This document shows, piece after piece, positions 36,030-45,571 of a stretch of 64,000 nt of DNA. Numbering within the stretch: position 1 is the first letter of the stretch; each line of letters opens with the position of its first letter. The position numbers were made by a program, and so were the translations under genes. Source of the DNA: Trinickia fusca (GTDB lineage: Bacteria > Pseudomonadota > Gammaproteobacteria > Burkholderiales > Burkholderiaceae); NCBI RefSeq assembly GCF_003628145.1, contig NZ_RBZV01000014.1, forward strand, positions 1 to 64,000. Direction: 5' to 3'. The notes beneath the pieces are model-generated. The model was not told the origin of the DNA. It saw only the letters and a list, made by a program, of their open reading frames with translations, and did no database searches.

Positions 36030-38462
36030 ATGGACCGCGACGACTCGCATACGCCGCTGCTCGCGCGAATCCGAGCCCGTTTTCGTTTCGGCCGGCCCGT
36101 CGAGCGTCGCTTCATCGTCGAATGGCTCGCCATCGGCTGCCTCGGTGTGGTCGTCGTTTTCTTCGGCTCGATCGGCCATGCGACGCTCGCCGTCGATCGG
36201 CACGTCTACGACCGACTGCTCGTGCTGCGTTCGCGGCCGCTCGTACCCGACATCGCGATCGTCGAGATCGACGACGCCACGGTCAGCGCGCTCGGGCGCT
36301 GGCCGTGGCGGCGCAAGATGCAGGCGAGCATGCTCGAGACCGTCGCGCGCGCCCAGCCCGCCGCCATCGTCTACGACGTGCTGTTTACCGAGCCGGCAGA
36401 CGATGACGACGTACTGGCCGATGCGATACGCGCAGTGCCGACGTATCTGCCGCTGTTGCTGTCGCCGCGCGAGCCGGGCCGCTACCGGGTGGCCATGATG
36501 CCCGTCGCGCCGCTCGCCGGTGCGGCGGCAGGCGTCGGTCACATCAATCTCGAGGCGGATCCCGACGGGATCGTGCGCAGCGTCGCGCTTGCCGAGGGCG
36601 ATGAGCAAGGGACGTGGCCCGATCTCGTCGTGCCCGTGTTTCGCGCGATCCGCGATGGCTCGCTGCCGCTCGCCGATGGTCGCTACGCGCGATATCGAGG
36701 CGCCGATCCCGCACTGACCGGCGCGGACGACGAGCGCATTCTGATTCCGTTCAGCCGGCAGTCGAATGCGTATCCGCGCATCTCGTTCATCAAGATGCTC
36801 AACGGCGAGATCTCGCCCGATCTGCTGCGCGGCAAGATCGTGTTGGTCGGCGTGACGGCCTCGGGCCTGTACGACCATCTTGCGACGCCCGTGTCGGGCG
36901 AGACCGGGCCGTTCTCCGATGTGCAGATGCATGCGAACGTGCTCGACGCACTGCTGTCAGGGCAGGCGATCCGGCAGATCGATCCGCATTGGGTGTTCGC
37001 GCTGTCGCTGGCGCCGCTCATGTGCCTGCTGGCGGGCTTTTTCGTGCTCTCGCCGTGGCGCTCGCTGCTGCTGACCGGTGTGCTCGGCGCGGCCGTCACG
37101 GCAGGCAGTGCCGTGCTGCTCGACGACGCCGGCATGTGGTTGTCGCCGGTGCCTGCGCTGGTCGCATTGATCGTGATCTATCCGTTGTGGAGCTGGCGCC
37201 GCCTCGAAATGACGATGTCGCGGCTGCGGCGCGAGCTGCGGCGCTTGCGTGACGAGCCGTCCTTGCTGCCTGAGACACCGGTGCCGGCCCCCGAGCGCGA
37301 GTTCGGCGGCGACGTGCTCGAGCGCCATATTGCGTTGATGGCGCAGGCGGCCGAGCGTGTGCAGGACATGAAGCGCTTCGTATGGGACAGCCTGAACAGC
37401 GTGCCTGAGCCGATTCTGGTCACCGATCAGTTCGGCGCGATCCTGATCGCGAACCACGCGGGGCATGCGCATTTCGCGCGCTTGGGTCGCGCGGCGCCGG
37501 AAGGCCGCACGCTCGTCGAAGCGCTGGGCGACCTCGCGTTCATGAAGACGATCGACGCCGACTCCGAGCTCGATACCCACATGCGCTCGCAATGGCCCGC
37601 CATTCTCGACCCGACGCTCGGCGAGCGCGTGAACATCCTCAAGAAGGGCGTCGAAGTCCGCGATCTCGACGAGCGCGACTATCTGCTGCGTTACGCGCGC
37701 TGCCGCAATGCACTAGGCGATGAGACCGGCTGGATCGCAGGCCTCGTCGACGTCACGGCGCTGCATGCGGCGGAGCGCCATCGCGAGGATGCGTTGCGGC
37801 TGCTGTCGCACGACATGCGCTCGCCGCAGGCATCGATCCTCGCGCTCGTCGATCTGGAGCGCGGCCGCACCGACTCCGAACGCACGCGCGGGCTGCTCGA
37901 GCGCGTCGAGCGCTATGCGCAGCGCACGCTCGAGCTGGCCGACGATTTCGTGCAGCTTGCGCGCGCCGAGTCGCAGGCTTACGTGCTCGAGCCCGTGAAT
38001 TTCACTGAGCTGCTGATCGACGCGAGCGATGAAGTGTGGCCGCAGGCGCGCGCCAAGCACATCCGCATCGATACGCGTTTCGACGGCGACGAGCATTGGA
38101 TCTGCGTCGATCGCTCGTTGATGACGCGTGTGTTGACGAACATCCTCAGCAATGCGGTCAAATACAGCCCGTCCGATACGCAGGTGACGATCACGGCGGG
38201 CGCAACGGCGCCGCAGCTCGTGCAATGCACGATTCGCGACGAGGGCTATGGCATTCCCGAGGAAGCGAAAACGCATCTGTTCGAGCGCTTCCGGCGCTTT
38301 CGCGCACCGGGGCAGCCACCGACCAAGGGCGTCGGGCTGGGTATGGCATTCGTGAAGACCGTGGTGACGCGACACGGCGGCCAGGTGAGCGTCGACAGCG
38401 CGCCGGGCAGCGGCACGACGCTGACGGTGTCGTTGCCGGCGTTCGAAGGGCCGCTCGAGTGA
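36030..38462 (+). CDS. CHASE2-domain sensor histidine kinase
   Basis: 810 residues. Membrane helix near 32-55, then a periplasmic CHASE2 domain (about 60-325: AVDRHVYDRLLVLRSRP, IAIVEIDDATVSALGRWPWRR, GKIVLVGVTASGLYDHLATPVSG), followed by three membrane helices (WVFALSLAPLMCLLAGFFVL onward). In the cytoplasm there is a coiled-coil linker, a PAS-like domain (ILVTDQFGAILIANHAGHAHF), HisKA (LLSHDMRSPQASILALVD) and an ATPase with ILSNAVKYSP, DEGYGIPEEA and GVGLGMAFVKTVV. CHASE2 receptors sense unknown extracellular cues. No response regulator follows directly; the nearest uncoupled regulator is the orphan at 16.7 kb. Confidence 0.92.
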   Translation: MDRDDSHTPLLARIRARFRFGRPVERRFIVEWLAIGCLGVVVVFFGSIGHATLAVDRHVYDRLLVLRSRPLVPDIAIVEIDDATVSALGRWPWRRKMQASMLETVARAQPAAIVYDVLFTEPADDDDVLADAIRAVPTYLPLLLSPREPGRYRVAMMPVAPLAGAAAGVGHINLEADPDGIVRSVALAEGDEQGTWPDLVVPVFRAIRDGSLPLADGRYARYRGADPALTGADDERILIPFSRQSNAYPRISFIKMLNGEISPDLLRGKIVLVGVTASGLYDHLATPVSGETGPFSDVQMHANVLDALLSGQAIRQIDPHWVFALSLAPLMCLLAGFFVLSPWRSLLLTGVLGAAVTAGSAVLLDDAGMWLSPVPALVALIVIYPLWSWRRLEMTMSRLRRELRRLRDEPSLLPETPVPAPEREFGGDVLERHIALMAQAAERVQDMKRFVWDSLNSVPEPILVTDQFGAILIANHAGHAHFARLGRAAPEGRTLVEALGDLAFMKTIDADSELDTHMRSQWPAILDPTLGERVNILKKGVEVRDLDERDYLLRYARCRNALGDETGWIAGLVDVTALHAAERHREDALRLLSHDMRSPQASILALVDLERGRTDSERTRGLLERVERYAQRTLELADDFVQLARAESQAYVLEPVNFTELLIDASDEVWPQARAKHIRIDTRFDGDEHWICVDRSLMTRVLTNILSNAVKYSPSDTQVTITAGATAPQLVQCTIRDEGYGIPEEAKTHLFERFRRFRAPGQPPTKGVGLGMAFVKTVVTRHGGQVSVDSAPGSGTTLTVSLPAFEGPLE

Positions 38463-38533
38463 ACGGCGCGACGGTGACTGCCATGGTGCGACGCCGACAT
38501 GAAACGGATCAACGGAAAATGATGGGGACATTG

Positions 38534-39151
38534 ATGAGATCGACGTGGCTGTGGGCCACGCTTGGTGTGGCGATGCTGAGTGCTTGCGCGGGCGTCACGA
38601 CGGGCGTGCGCGCCACGCCGGGCGCAGACCTTGCTCCTGGCGAGCACACCTATGCGCTGGCACCGGCACCGCTACCGGATGCCGACGGCCGTACGGCACA
38701 CTATGCCGTGTTCGTGACGCAGGCGCTTGCGCGCCGGGGCTTTGCGACGGCGCCCGCGCAGACTGCGCATTACCGCGTCTCGCTCGCCTACGACACGCAT
38801 GCGGCGGCCGTGCACGTGACGCACATCGATTGCGCAGCGAGCGGCGCGACATGCGATGCAGGGGATAAGGACGAAGACGTCGATGCACCTGCCGCCTGGT
38901 TCGGCTCGCGTGCGTACGTTCACTCGCTGACGTTGCGTTTCTTCGATCGGGCCAGCGGTCGCGAAGTCTACAAGGTTCGCGCGGCGAAGCGCGATGGCGA
39001 CGCCGAGCTGGATCGCGCGATGCCTTATCTCGTCGAAAGCGCGCTGGCGCGCGTGCCGTTTATGGGCGAGCGCGATTGGGAAGTGAAGCTGCGTGGAGGG
39101 GAAGAGGGGGCGACGCCAAGCATCGCGGTCGTCGCGCCCGCGCGCGAGTAA
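38534..39151 (+). CDS. DUF4136-like small lipoprotein
   Basis: 205 residues from ATG 38534, preceded by GGGGA; ATG 38519 is an alternative. MRSTWLWATLGVAMLSAC is a perfect lipoprotein signal. The mature part begins with AGVTTGVRATPGADLAPGEHTYAL and contains VFVTQALARRGFATAPAQTAHYRVSLAYDT, in the style of DUF4136 proteins (beta strand, helix, then 'AxYxV'). Third gene of the FecR-CHASE2 set, 71 bp after the kinase. Function unknown. Confidence 0.65.
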   Translation: MRSTWLWATLGVAMLSACAGVTTGVRATPGADLAPGEHTYALAPAPLPDADGRTAHYAVFVTQALARRGFATAPAQTAHYRVSLAYDTHAAAVHVTHIDCAASGATCDAGDKDEDVDAPAAWFGSRAYVHSLTLRFFDRASGREVYKVRAAKRDGDAELDRAMPYLVESALARVPFMGERDWEVKLRGGEEGATPSIAVVAPARE

Positions 39152-39266
39152 GCGTGGATCGCGCGGCCGGGCAGGCGCGTGGGCTGTCAGTTCAGCGGCG
39201 CAGCAGCGCCGGCCCGGTCGCCGAAGCCGATTACGTCTTGCGACGCACGGCCTCGGCCATCAAGCA

Positions 39267-40358
39267 TTAAGCGCGGCGCGCCTGATCTGCTTGCTCGATC
39301 TTCTCGCGTGCCCAGTCGACCGCAGCGCGAGCCGGGGCGATGCCCGTTGCCGCGACGCGTTCGGCCAGGGTGAAGAGCCGCCCGCGGATCTTGGCGACTT
39401 CAGCCATGACGGCAGCTTCCTCGCCGTCGCCGAGGTACTCGCGCGCGCAGCTGATGATGCCGCCCGCGTTGATGAGGAAGTCGGGCGCGTAGAAGACGCC
39501 GCGGTGGTGCAGCGTGTCGCCTTCGGCGAGCGTGGCGAGCTGATTGTTGGCGCCGCCTGCGATGACCTTGAAGTGGCAGTTGGCAGCAACCTCGGCCGTG
39601 ATGACGGCACCGAGCGCGCAAGGAGCGAACACGTCGGCTTGCACGTTGACGATCTCGGCCACGTCGACCGACTTCGCGCCGAAGCGTTCACAGGCCGAAG
39701 CGACCTTGGCCGCGTCGATGTCGGACACGATCAGTTGAGCGCCTGCTTGCGCGAGCCGCTCGCACAGATCCCAGCCGACCGAGCCGAGGCCTTGGATGGC
39801 GACGCTGACGCCCTTGAGGCTGCCGCGATCCATTGTGTGTTGCACGGCGGCTTCGATGCCGACGAACACGCCGTAAGCCGTCTTCGGCGAGGGATTACCG
39901 CCGAAGCGCCCGTCGCGCGGCATGCCGCTGACGTAGCGCGTCTGCGTCAATGCTGCCCGCATGTCGCCGACGGTCGTGCCGACGTCTTCAGCGGTGAGAT
40001 ATTGGCCTCCGAGCGATTCGACGACGCGCCCGAACGCCTGAAACAGACGCGTGCGGTCGATTTCGCCGGGCTGGCGCAGCACGACGGCCTTGCCGCCGCC
40101 GAACGGCAGGTCGGCCAGCGCGTTCTTGTAGGACATGCCTTGCGAGAGGCGCAGCGCGTCGACGAGTGCGTCGGTGTCTTTCGCATAGGACCAGTAGCGG
40201 CAGCCGCCGAACGCGGGGCCGAGTGCCGTGCTGTGGACAGCGATGATCGTTTGCAGACCCGACTGCGGGTCGGTGGCGAGCACGATGCGCTCGTGGGCGG
40301 GACCTTCGCCGGTGCCGAACAGGCCGCCGGAGGCTTGCAGATCGATAGAGTGGGACAA
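39267..40358 (-). CDS. Leu/Phe/Val-type amino-acid dehydrogenase
   Basis: 363 residues if translation begins at TTG 40358 (GGAGA eight bases upstream), matching the about 364-residue leucine dehydrogenases; the only upstream ATG (40430) adds residues with no homology feel. Conserved parts: GGCRYWSYA, DALRLSQGMSYKNALADLPFGGGKAVVL (catalytic Lys in GGGK and ALAD loop), YLTAEDVGTTVGDM, TAYGVFVGIEAAV, the NAD-binding Rossmann loop VAIQGLGSVGWDLCERL, VSDID and GGANNQLA. It deaminates a branched-chain or aromatic amino acid to the 2-oxo acid with NAD. It is a single gene, divergent from the next. Confidence 0.88.
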   Translation of the reverse strand: MSHSIDLQASGGLFGTGEGPAHERIVLATDPQSGLQTIIAVHSTALGPAFGGCRYWSYAKDTDALVDALRLSQGMSYKNALADLPFGGGKAVVLRQPGEIDRTRLFQAFGRVVESLGGQYLTAEDVGTTVGDMRAALTQTRYVSGMPRDGRFGGNPSPKTAYGVFVGIEAAVQHTMDRGSLKGVSVAIQGLGSVGWDLCERLAQAGAQLIVSDIDAAKVASACERFGAKSVDVAEIVNVQADVFAPCALGAVITAEVAANCHFKVIAGGANNQLATLAEGDTLHHRGVFYAPDFLINAGGIISCAREYLGDGEEAAVMAEVAKIRGRLFTLAERVAATGIAPARAAVDWAREKIEQADQARRA

Positions 40359-40745
40359 AACGTCTTCTCCGTTGGGTAAGAAGCAGGAGCGGGTAACTCC
40401 GTCTTCGCCTCGTGCCGGCTTGGATCGCAAGCCAGCACACTGATGTGGCCCCCAGGCGTTTGGCGCCTGCGGCCACCGGCGGCACGCGGTGCTCAGGTGA
40501 GTCCGTCTGCCGTCGGAAACGACTGATTTTCACGCATCTGTCGCAAAAATCCGGCGCGAGTGTAGCTCAATTGGGTCAGCGAGCGGTATCGGGGCTGACA
40601 CGCGGTGCGTTCGCGCGCGGCCTCGCGCGCGCCGCTATCAGATTTGGCAGGTTCGCGGCGGATTTTCGGCTGTTAGATTCGCTGGCGAACACCACGCTCG
40701 CCACCCACGTGTGGCGCAAAAAAAAACGGGAAACGGATCGCATCG
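40359..40745. other. Divergent intergenic region
   Basis: 387 bp between the dehydrogenase and the SurA-N-like gene; no gene seen. It contains a short tRNA D-arm lookalike at 40553-40586, discussed under rejected items, and an A-run just before 40733. Confidence 0.45.
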
Positions 40746-41330
40746 ATGAAATACGTCACCGGGATAGTGACGGGGATCTTGTGCGCATTGATCGCCACGG
40801 CGTCAATCGGGGTTGCGCCTGCGCACGACGTTGGGGGGACGATTGCGCCTGACGCCGGCGCGAATGTCGTCGCGAGCGTCAACGGCGTGGCCATCACGAC
40901 GGCAGCGCTCGAGAAGGCCGTCAGCGCCTCGGGGCGCCGCGACAGCCTCGCGCTGCGGCACGAACTCAAGCAAAAGCTCATCGCGCGGGAACTGCTACGC
41001 CAGGCTGCTACGAAAGCGCTACGTGTCAGCGTGCCGGGCACCGACAGCGCTGTGCCGAATCCCGATCTGAAGCCCTGCTCGGCGCATGAAATCGGTTCCT
41101 ATTTGCGCGAGGTCGTGCATCCCGCAGCCGTTACCGAGGCCGACATCCGGCTGCGCTATGCGCAGTTGCTGCGCGAACGCGCTGCCGCCACCGCCAGGCC
41201 AGCCGCCACGCTGCCCGGTCTTCCCGCGCTCGAAGGCCGGCTCCGCGAACGGCTCGAGGCCGAGCGCTTCGACCAGGCCGTTCGCCAACTCGCCGAACGA
41301 TTGATGAACGAAGCGCAGATCGACGAATGA
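40746..41330 (+). CDS. SurA N-terminal-like periplasmic protein
   Basis: 194 residues. N-terminal signal or anchor (VTGIVTGILCALIATASIG). The body NVVASVNGVAITTAALEKAVSASG ... ALRHELKQKLIARELLRQAA ... VTEADIRLRYAQLL follows the helical chaperone domain found at the start of SurA/PpiD/PrsA proteins, but there is no parvulin isomerase domain after it. It may be a small periplasmic chaperone. It stands alone between the dehydrogenase and a diguanylate cyclase, so context adds nothing. Confidence 0.6.
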   Translation: MKYVTGIVTGILCALIATASIGVAPAHDVGGTIAPDAGANVVASVNGVAITTAALEKAVSASGRRDSLALRHELKQKLIARELLRQAATKALRVSVPGTDSAVPNPDLKPCSAHEIGSYLREVVHPAAVTEADIRLRYAQLLRERAAATARPAATLPGLPALEGRLRERLEAERFDQAVRQLAERLMNEAQIDE

Positions 41331-41473
41331 ACTGCGCGCATCGCGCGCACTTCCCACACTATCGAAGGGGCGCCATTCTTCCGTAGAATGGCACGTGCAT
41401 GCACGCGCGCGCCGTGTCGCCCGCGCAGCCATCGCACTGTCGATGCCGATCGATCCCAACGTGAGATGCGGAC

Positions 41474-42886
41474 ATGAACGTAACGAATATGACTGAGCTT
41501 GCGGAGCCGCCGAGCATCGTCCGTCGCGTAACAGGGTGGTACGCAAACTTGCTCCTGGTGGCGTTCGCGCTACTACCGGCCGGCCTCATCGCTTATCTGT
41601 ACTTTCTTCAGGATCCGCACCTGCTCTACGAGAGCCACGCGTTTCACGAGATCGCGATCGCGTCGGCCACGCTCGAAGGGCTTTTTGTCAGCTACGTGAC
41701 ATGGCAGTGCTATCGGCTCTCGGGCGAGCCGATCCTGCGCTGGCTCACGCTGGGCTTTACGGGCTTTGTCGTCATCTATGCGCTGCATGGCGCGTTCACG
41801 CCGCTTGCCCATCACCATATGTGGCTGTTCCTGTTGTACGGGCCGGCGTCGCGGTTCGTCATGTCGATCCTGCTGTTCGTCGGGCTGCTCTCATATGGGG
41901 CGCCGTCCGATCTGCCAGCACGACGCGTCGATCCGTTTTTCTGGATCATGTGGCTCGTGGCGTTCGCCGTGATCGACATGCTGGTCGCCGTGCTGGCCAA
42001 TTCACCGTTCGCCGGTGCATTGTTCGTGCGGCTCACGCTCGAAGGCGGGGCGATGCTCATCTCGTTGGTGAACGTCGCTTGCATGCTTGCACGGCGCATC
42101 CGGTCCCCGCTGATGCAGATTTTCGGCATCTCGGTGACGGCGTTCGCGCTGTCTTCGCTGGCGTTCATTTTCGGCAAGCCTTGGAATCACATGTGGTGGC
42201 TGGCGCACGCGATCTTCGCCGGTGGCTTCTTCCTGCTCAGCTACGGCATCGTGCAGGCGTTCCGCACGACACGCTCGTTCTCGACGATCTACAGCCAGGA
42301 AGAGTTGATGGCACGGCTGCGCGAGGAGATGGCGCGGACCGAAAGCGCACTGCTGGAGCTCCAGCGCAGCAACCAGAAACTCGAACACATGGCCTCGATC
42401 GATCCGATGACGGGGGCCATGAATCGGCGCACGTTCATGGATCGCGTCGAAGTCGAGGTCGGGCGCGCGAAGCGCGGTGGGGCGCCGTTCTCGCTGCTGG
42501 CGCTCGACATCGATAACTTCAAGCGGATCAATGAACGGTTTGGGCATCAAGCCGGTGATCGGGTGCTCAAGGGCATCGTCGAGACAAGCCTCGAGGCGAT
42601 TCGGCCGCACGACGGCATGGGTATCGCGCGCGTGGGCGGCGAGGAGTTTGCGTTGCTGCTGCCGCAGTCTGCGCTCGATGTCGCGTTGATGAATGGGGAG
42701 CGTATTCGGACTGCGATTCAGGCTATGCGCTTCGAGGGTGGGGCTGATCGGTTTTCGGTCACGGTCAGTATCGGCATCGCTCAGTATGGCCAGGATGGGA
42801 CGACTAGCGATGCGATTCTGCGGGCGGCTGACGAGCGGCTTTTTCGCGCCAAGAGTCATGGGCGCAATTGTGTGATCGCTGTTTGA
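41474..42886 (+). CDS. Membrane diguanylate cyclase (eight-helix sensor, GGEEF)
   Basis: 470 residues. Residues about 15-275 form eight hydrophobic helices (for example LLLVAFALLPAGLIAYLYFL and WLAHAIFAGGFFLLSYGIV), a MASE-like sensor. A coiled coil (LREEMARTESALLELQRSNQKLEHM) leads into SIDPMTGAMNRRTF and the GGDEF domain with ALDIDNFKRINERFGHQAGD and VGGEEFALLLPQ. The RxxD motif (RPHD) is present but seven instead of five residues precede GGEEF, so feedback inhibition is uncertain. A second c-di-GMP source in this window, not linked to the polysaccharide operon. Confidence 0.9.
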   Translation: MNVTNMTELAEPPSIVRRVTGWYANLLLVAFALLPAGLIAYLYFLQDPHLLYESHAFHEIAIASATLEGLFVSYVTWQCYRLSGEPILRWLTLGFTGFVVIYALHGAFTPLAHHHMWLFLLYGPASRFVMSILLFVGLLSYGAPSDLPARRVDPFFWIMWLVAFAVIDMLVAVLANSPFAGALFVRLTLEGGAMLISLVNVACMLARRIRSPLMQIFGISVTAFALSSLAFIFGKPWNHMWWLAHAIFAGGFFLLSYGIVQAFRTTRSFSTIYSQEELMARLREEMARTESALLELQRSNQKLEHMASIDPMTGAMNRRTFMDRVEVEVGRAKRGGAPFSLLALDIDNFKRINERFGHQAGDRVLKGIVETSLEAIRPHDGMGIARVGGEEFALLLPQSALDVALMNGERIRTAIQAMRFEGGADRFSVTVSIGIAQYGQDGTTSDAILRAADERLFRAKSHGRNCVIAV

Positions 42887-42943
42887 CTGTCCGTTTAGCC
42901 GCCGTTTAACGAAGCGTTGCGGTCGAGGCGTCGCCTGTGAGCG

Positions 42944-44509
42944 TCACTGCATGCGGGCCTCGATGCGCGACGCCTGCGGGGCAGGCTCAGCGTCCGCCTC
43001 GATTGGCGCATGGTCGGGCGTTCGGCCAAGAAAGCCGAACACGGTCGCAGCCGACAACACCGTGACACAGGCGAGCGCACGCAGCAGCACGCGGAATGCC
43101 TCTCCGTAACCCGCCACGAGACTCGCGCGGTTTGCTTGAGGCAGATTCGACAGCGCGCCGGCCAGATCTCCCATCGCGAGCCGTCCCGCCGCTTCGCGCA
43201 GCACCGCACCCTGAGCGAAGCCATGCAGCTGCGCGGCAACGAGCCCTGCCAGTAACGCTGCGACGACCGCCAGCGCGACACCTTCACCGGCCACGCGCGT
43301 CGTGTTGAAGATGCCGGCCGCCATGCCCGCGCGTTCCTTCGGCACCACGCTGACGGCCAGTCCGTCCATCAGTCCCCACGGCAAGCCGATCCCGCAGCCG
43401 ATCGTCGCCATGGCCGCGTATAGCGCCGACGACGACTGTCCGGGCGCGCATTGCGCGAGCCACAACTGCCCAATCGCGCAGATCAACAAACCCGCCCCGG
43501 CGACGACGCCAGCCGACATCCGACGCGCCAGCCAACCTGCCACGAGCGGCACGACCAGCATCGGCGCTGACAGCGCGAACATCATCCGTCCAGCGGTCAC
43601 GGTATCGTGTCCTTCGATGCCGACGAAACGCACTGGCAGCAGCACAAGCAGCACGACATAGGAATAAGCCGGCGCCGCGGCAAGAAACTGCACGCCGACG
43701 AAACGCGCGTAACGAAACAGCGAAAGGTCGAGCATCGGCTGCCGCACGCGGCCCTCGACGATCACGAACGCTGCCGCGAAAACAGACGATGCGGCCAGCA
43801 GTGTGATGACGCGCGCGCTGTCCCAGCCATTCGATGGCGCATCGAGCACCGCGCACGTGAACAGCGCAAGGGCAGCCGTGAAGGTGGCGGCGCCGAGCCA
43901 GTCGAAGCCGAGCGCAGCCGGGTCACGCGTCTCACGCATATAGCGCGTGCCGGCCGACACGGCCAGCGTCGTCAGCACGGCCGTGCCGACGAATACCGAG
44001 CGCCAGCCGAAGTGCTCGATGAGCCATCCGGCCACTAGCGGGCCACAAGCGAGCCCGACGCCGAACGTCGTGCCGAGCAGACTGAACGCCCGCGTGCGCT
44101 CATGACCGTCGAACTCTTGCGCGAGCGCGGCAGCCCCGGCCGACAGCGCCGCGGCTCCGGCGATACCTTGAGCGGCACGCAGCCAGTCGAGCCAGACCAC
44201 GCTCGACGCGCGCGTGGCGCACAGCGAGGCCAGCGCGAACGCCAGCGTGCCGGCCAGAAAGACGCGTTTGCGTCCGCAGCGGTCCGCGAGCGCGCCAAAC
44301 GCCATCAGGCAACTGCCGAAGCCGAGCATGAACGCATTAGTGACCCAGACAAGTGCCAGCGGAGTGCCGCCGAGCGTGTGCTCGATGGCCTGCAAGGCGA
44401 GTGCCGGCGCAGTGAAGCTGAACGGCATCGCGAGGGCGGCCAGACAGACGGCACCGAGGATCGGCAGCTTTGCCGTCGTGCGGCGGGGAGAGGCCGCGAA
44501 TGAAGTCAT
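42944..44509 (-). CDS. MFS drug:H+ antiporter, DHA2 (14-helix) family
   Basis: 521 residues from ATG 44509 with GAGGAAA upstream. Fourteen hydrophobic segments. Signature A between helices 2 and 3 (GALADRCGRKRVFLAG) and the antiporter motif C (FGVGLACGPLVAGWLIEHFGWR) identify a QacA/EmrB-like exporter in the inner membrane. The gene is divergent from a LysR regulator over 154 bp, the usual layout for an inducible efflux pump. Substrate unknown; no partner periplasmic adaptor is present. Confidence 0.88.
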   Translation of the reverse strand: MTSFAASPRRTTAKLPILGAVCLAALAMPFSFTAPALALQAIEHTLGGTPLALVWVTNAFMLGFGSCLMAFGALADRCGRKRVFLAGTLAFALASLCATRASSVVWLDWLRAAQGIAGAAALSAGAAALAQEFDGHERTRAFSLLGTTFGVGLACGPLVAGWLIEHFGWRSVFVGTAVLTTLAVSAGTRYMRETRDPAALGFDWLGAATFTAALALFTCAVLDAPSNGWDSARVITLLAASSVFAAAFVIVEGRVRQPMLDLSLFRYARFVGVQFLAAAPAYSYVVLLVLLPVRFVGIEGHDTVTAGRMMFALSAPMLVVPLVAGWLARRMSAGVVAGAGLLICAIGQLWLAQCAPGQSSSALYAAMATIGCGIGLPWGLMDGLAVSVVPKERAGMAAGIFNTTRVAGEGVALAVVAALLAGLVAAQLHGFAQGAVLREAAGRLAMGDLAGALSNLPQANRASLVAGYGEAFRVLLRALACVTVLSAATVFGFLGRTPDHAPIEADAEPAPQASRIEARMQ

Positions 44510-44663
44510 CAATGGTTTCCTCAATGAAAATGACTCGATCGGATCCGTTCGAAAGGGCGATTGCGCAACGCAGGCGGATGATAAAGGCGCGCCAATCGTG
44601 TTTAAATGCGTCCTCATTCCGGTCTATGCGGACAATTCCGCTCGAATTCGAATCAGAGGCTGT

Positions 44664-45563
44664 GTGGATACGCTTGGGGGACTCGTCGCATTCGTTCGTG
44701 CCGCCGAAACGCGCAGTTTCGTCGCGGCGGCACGTGTGCTCGGCATATCGGCGTCGGCGGTGGGCAAAAGCGTGGCGCGGCTCGAGGCCCAGCTCGGCGT
44801 GCGGCTGTTCCATCGCAGCACGAGAAGCATCAGCCTGACCGAAGAGGGCGCCGCGTTCTTCGACCGCTGCCGTCATGCGCTCGAAGAACTCGAACTCGCG
44901 CAAAGCGAATTGTCGAAGGCGACACAAACGCCGCGAGGACGATTGCGCGTGAGCCTGCCGGCCGTCGGCTATCGCTTGATCATGCCGGTCGTGCCGCGCT
45001 TTCGGCAGATGTACCCCGACATCGAACTCGATCTCGACTTCAGCGATCGCCTCGTCGACGTGATCGATGAAGGCTTCGACGCCGTCATCCGCGGCGCCGA
45101 TCTCGCCGATTCACGCTTGATGTCCAGGGGGCTCGGGCCGTATCGGCTCATGCTCTGCGCGTCGCCCGAGTACCTGGCGCGCTACGGCGTGCCGCGCGAG
45201 CCTGCCGATCTCGCCACCCATCAACGGCTGCGTTTCAAGGTGCGTTCGACGGGCAAGCTGCAAGAGTGGCTGCTCGACGACGTGCCGGCGGTGCAGGGCA
45301 TGAGTTCGTCGCAGGAACTCGTCTTCAACAACCTGGAGGCCTTGCTGATGGGCGCGCTGCAAGGGCTCGGCATCGCCTATTTGCCCGACTTCGCGGCGCG
45401 CGAGCCACTGCGCGACGGCGGCTTGCAGCGCGTGCTCGAGCAATGTCGTACGCGCGAAGGCACGTTCTCGATCCTATGGCCGACGAGCCGGCACATGGTG
45501 CCGCGGCTCCGTGTGTTCGTGGATTTCCTGGCGGAGCATCTGTTCGACGACGAACGATCGTGA
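44664..45563 (+). CDS. LysR-family transcriptional regulator
   Basis: 299 residues from GTG 44664 (AGAGG four bases before); earlier in-frame starts would add non-homologous residues. Winged-helix domain: LVAFVRAAETRSFVAAARVLGISASAVGKSVARLEAQLGVRLFHRSTRSISLTEEG. The substrate-binding domain starts at RGRLRVSLPAVGYRLIMPVVPRF. Divergent from the MFS exporter, which it most likely controls. The spacer holds two short palindromes, TTGCGCAA and TCGAATTCGA, that might be LysR contacts. Confidence 0.9.
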   Translation: MDTLGGLVAFVRAAETRSFVAAARVLGISASAVGKSVARLEAQLGVRLFHRSTRSISLTEEGAAFFDRCRHALEELELAQSELSKATQTPRGRLRVSLPAVGYRLIMPVVPRFRQMYPDIELDLDFSDRLVDVIDEGFDAVIRGADLADSRLMSRGLGPYRLMLCASPEYLARYGVPREPADLATHQRLRFKVRSTGKLQEWLLDDVPAVQGMSSSQELVFNNLEALLMGALQGLGIAYLPDFAAREPLRDGGLQRVLEQCRTREGTFSILWPTSRHMVPRLRVFVDFLAEHLFDDERS

Positions 45564-45571
45564 CGATCGGG

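Noticed and set aside
40553-40586. tRNA-like stretch (GTAGCTCAATTGG... D-arm look)
   Set aside because: Only the D-arm resembles a tRNA; no anticodon arm, T-arm or acceptor complement follows. At most a relic, probably chance.
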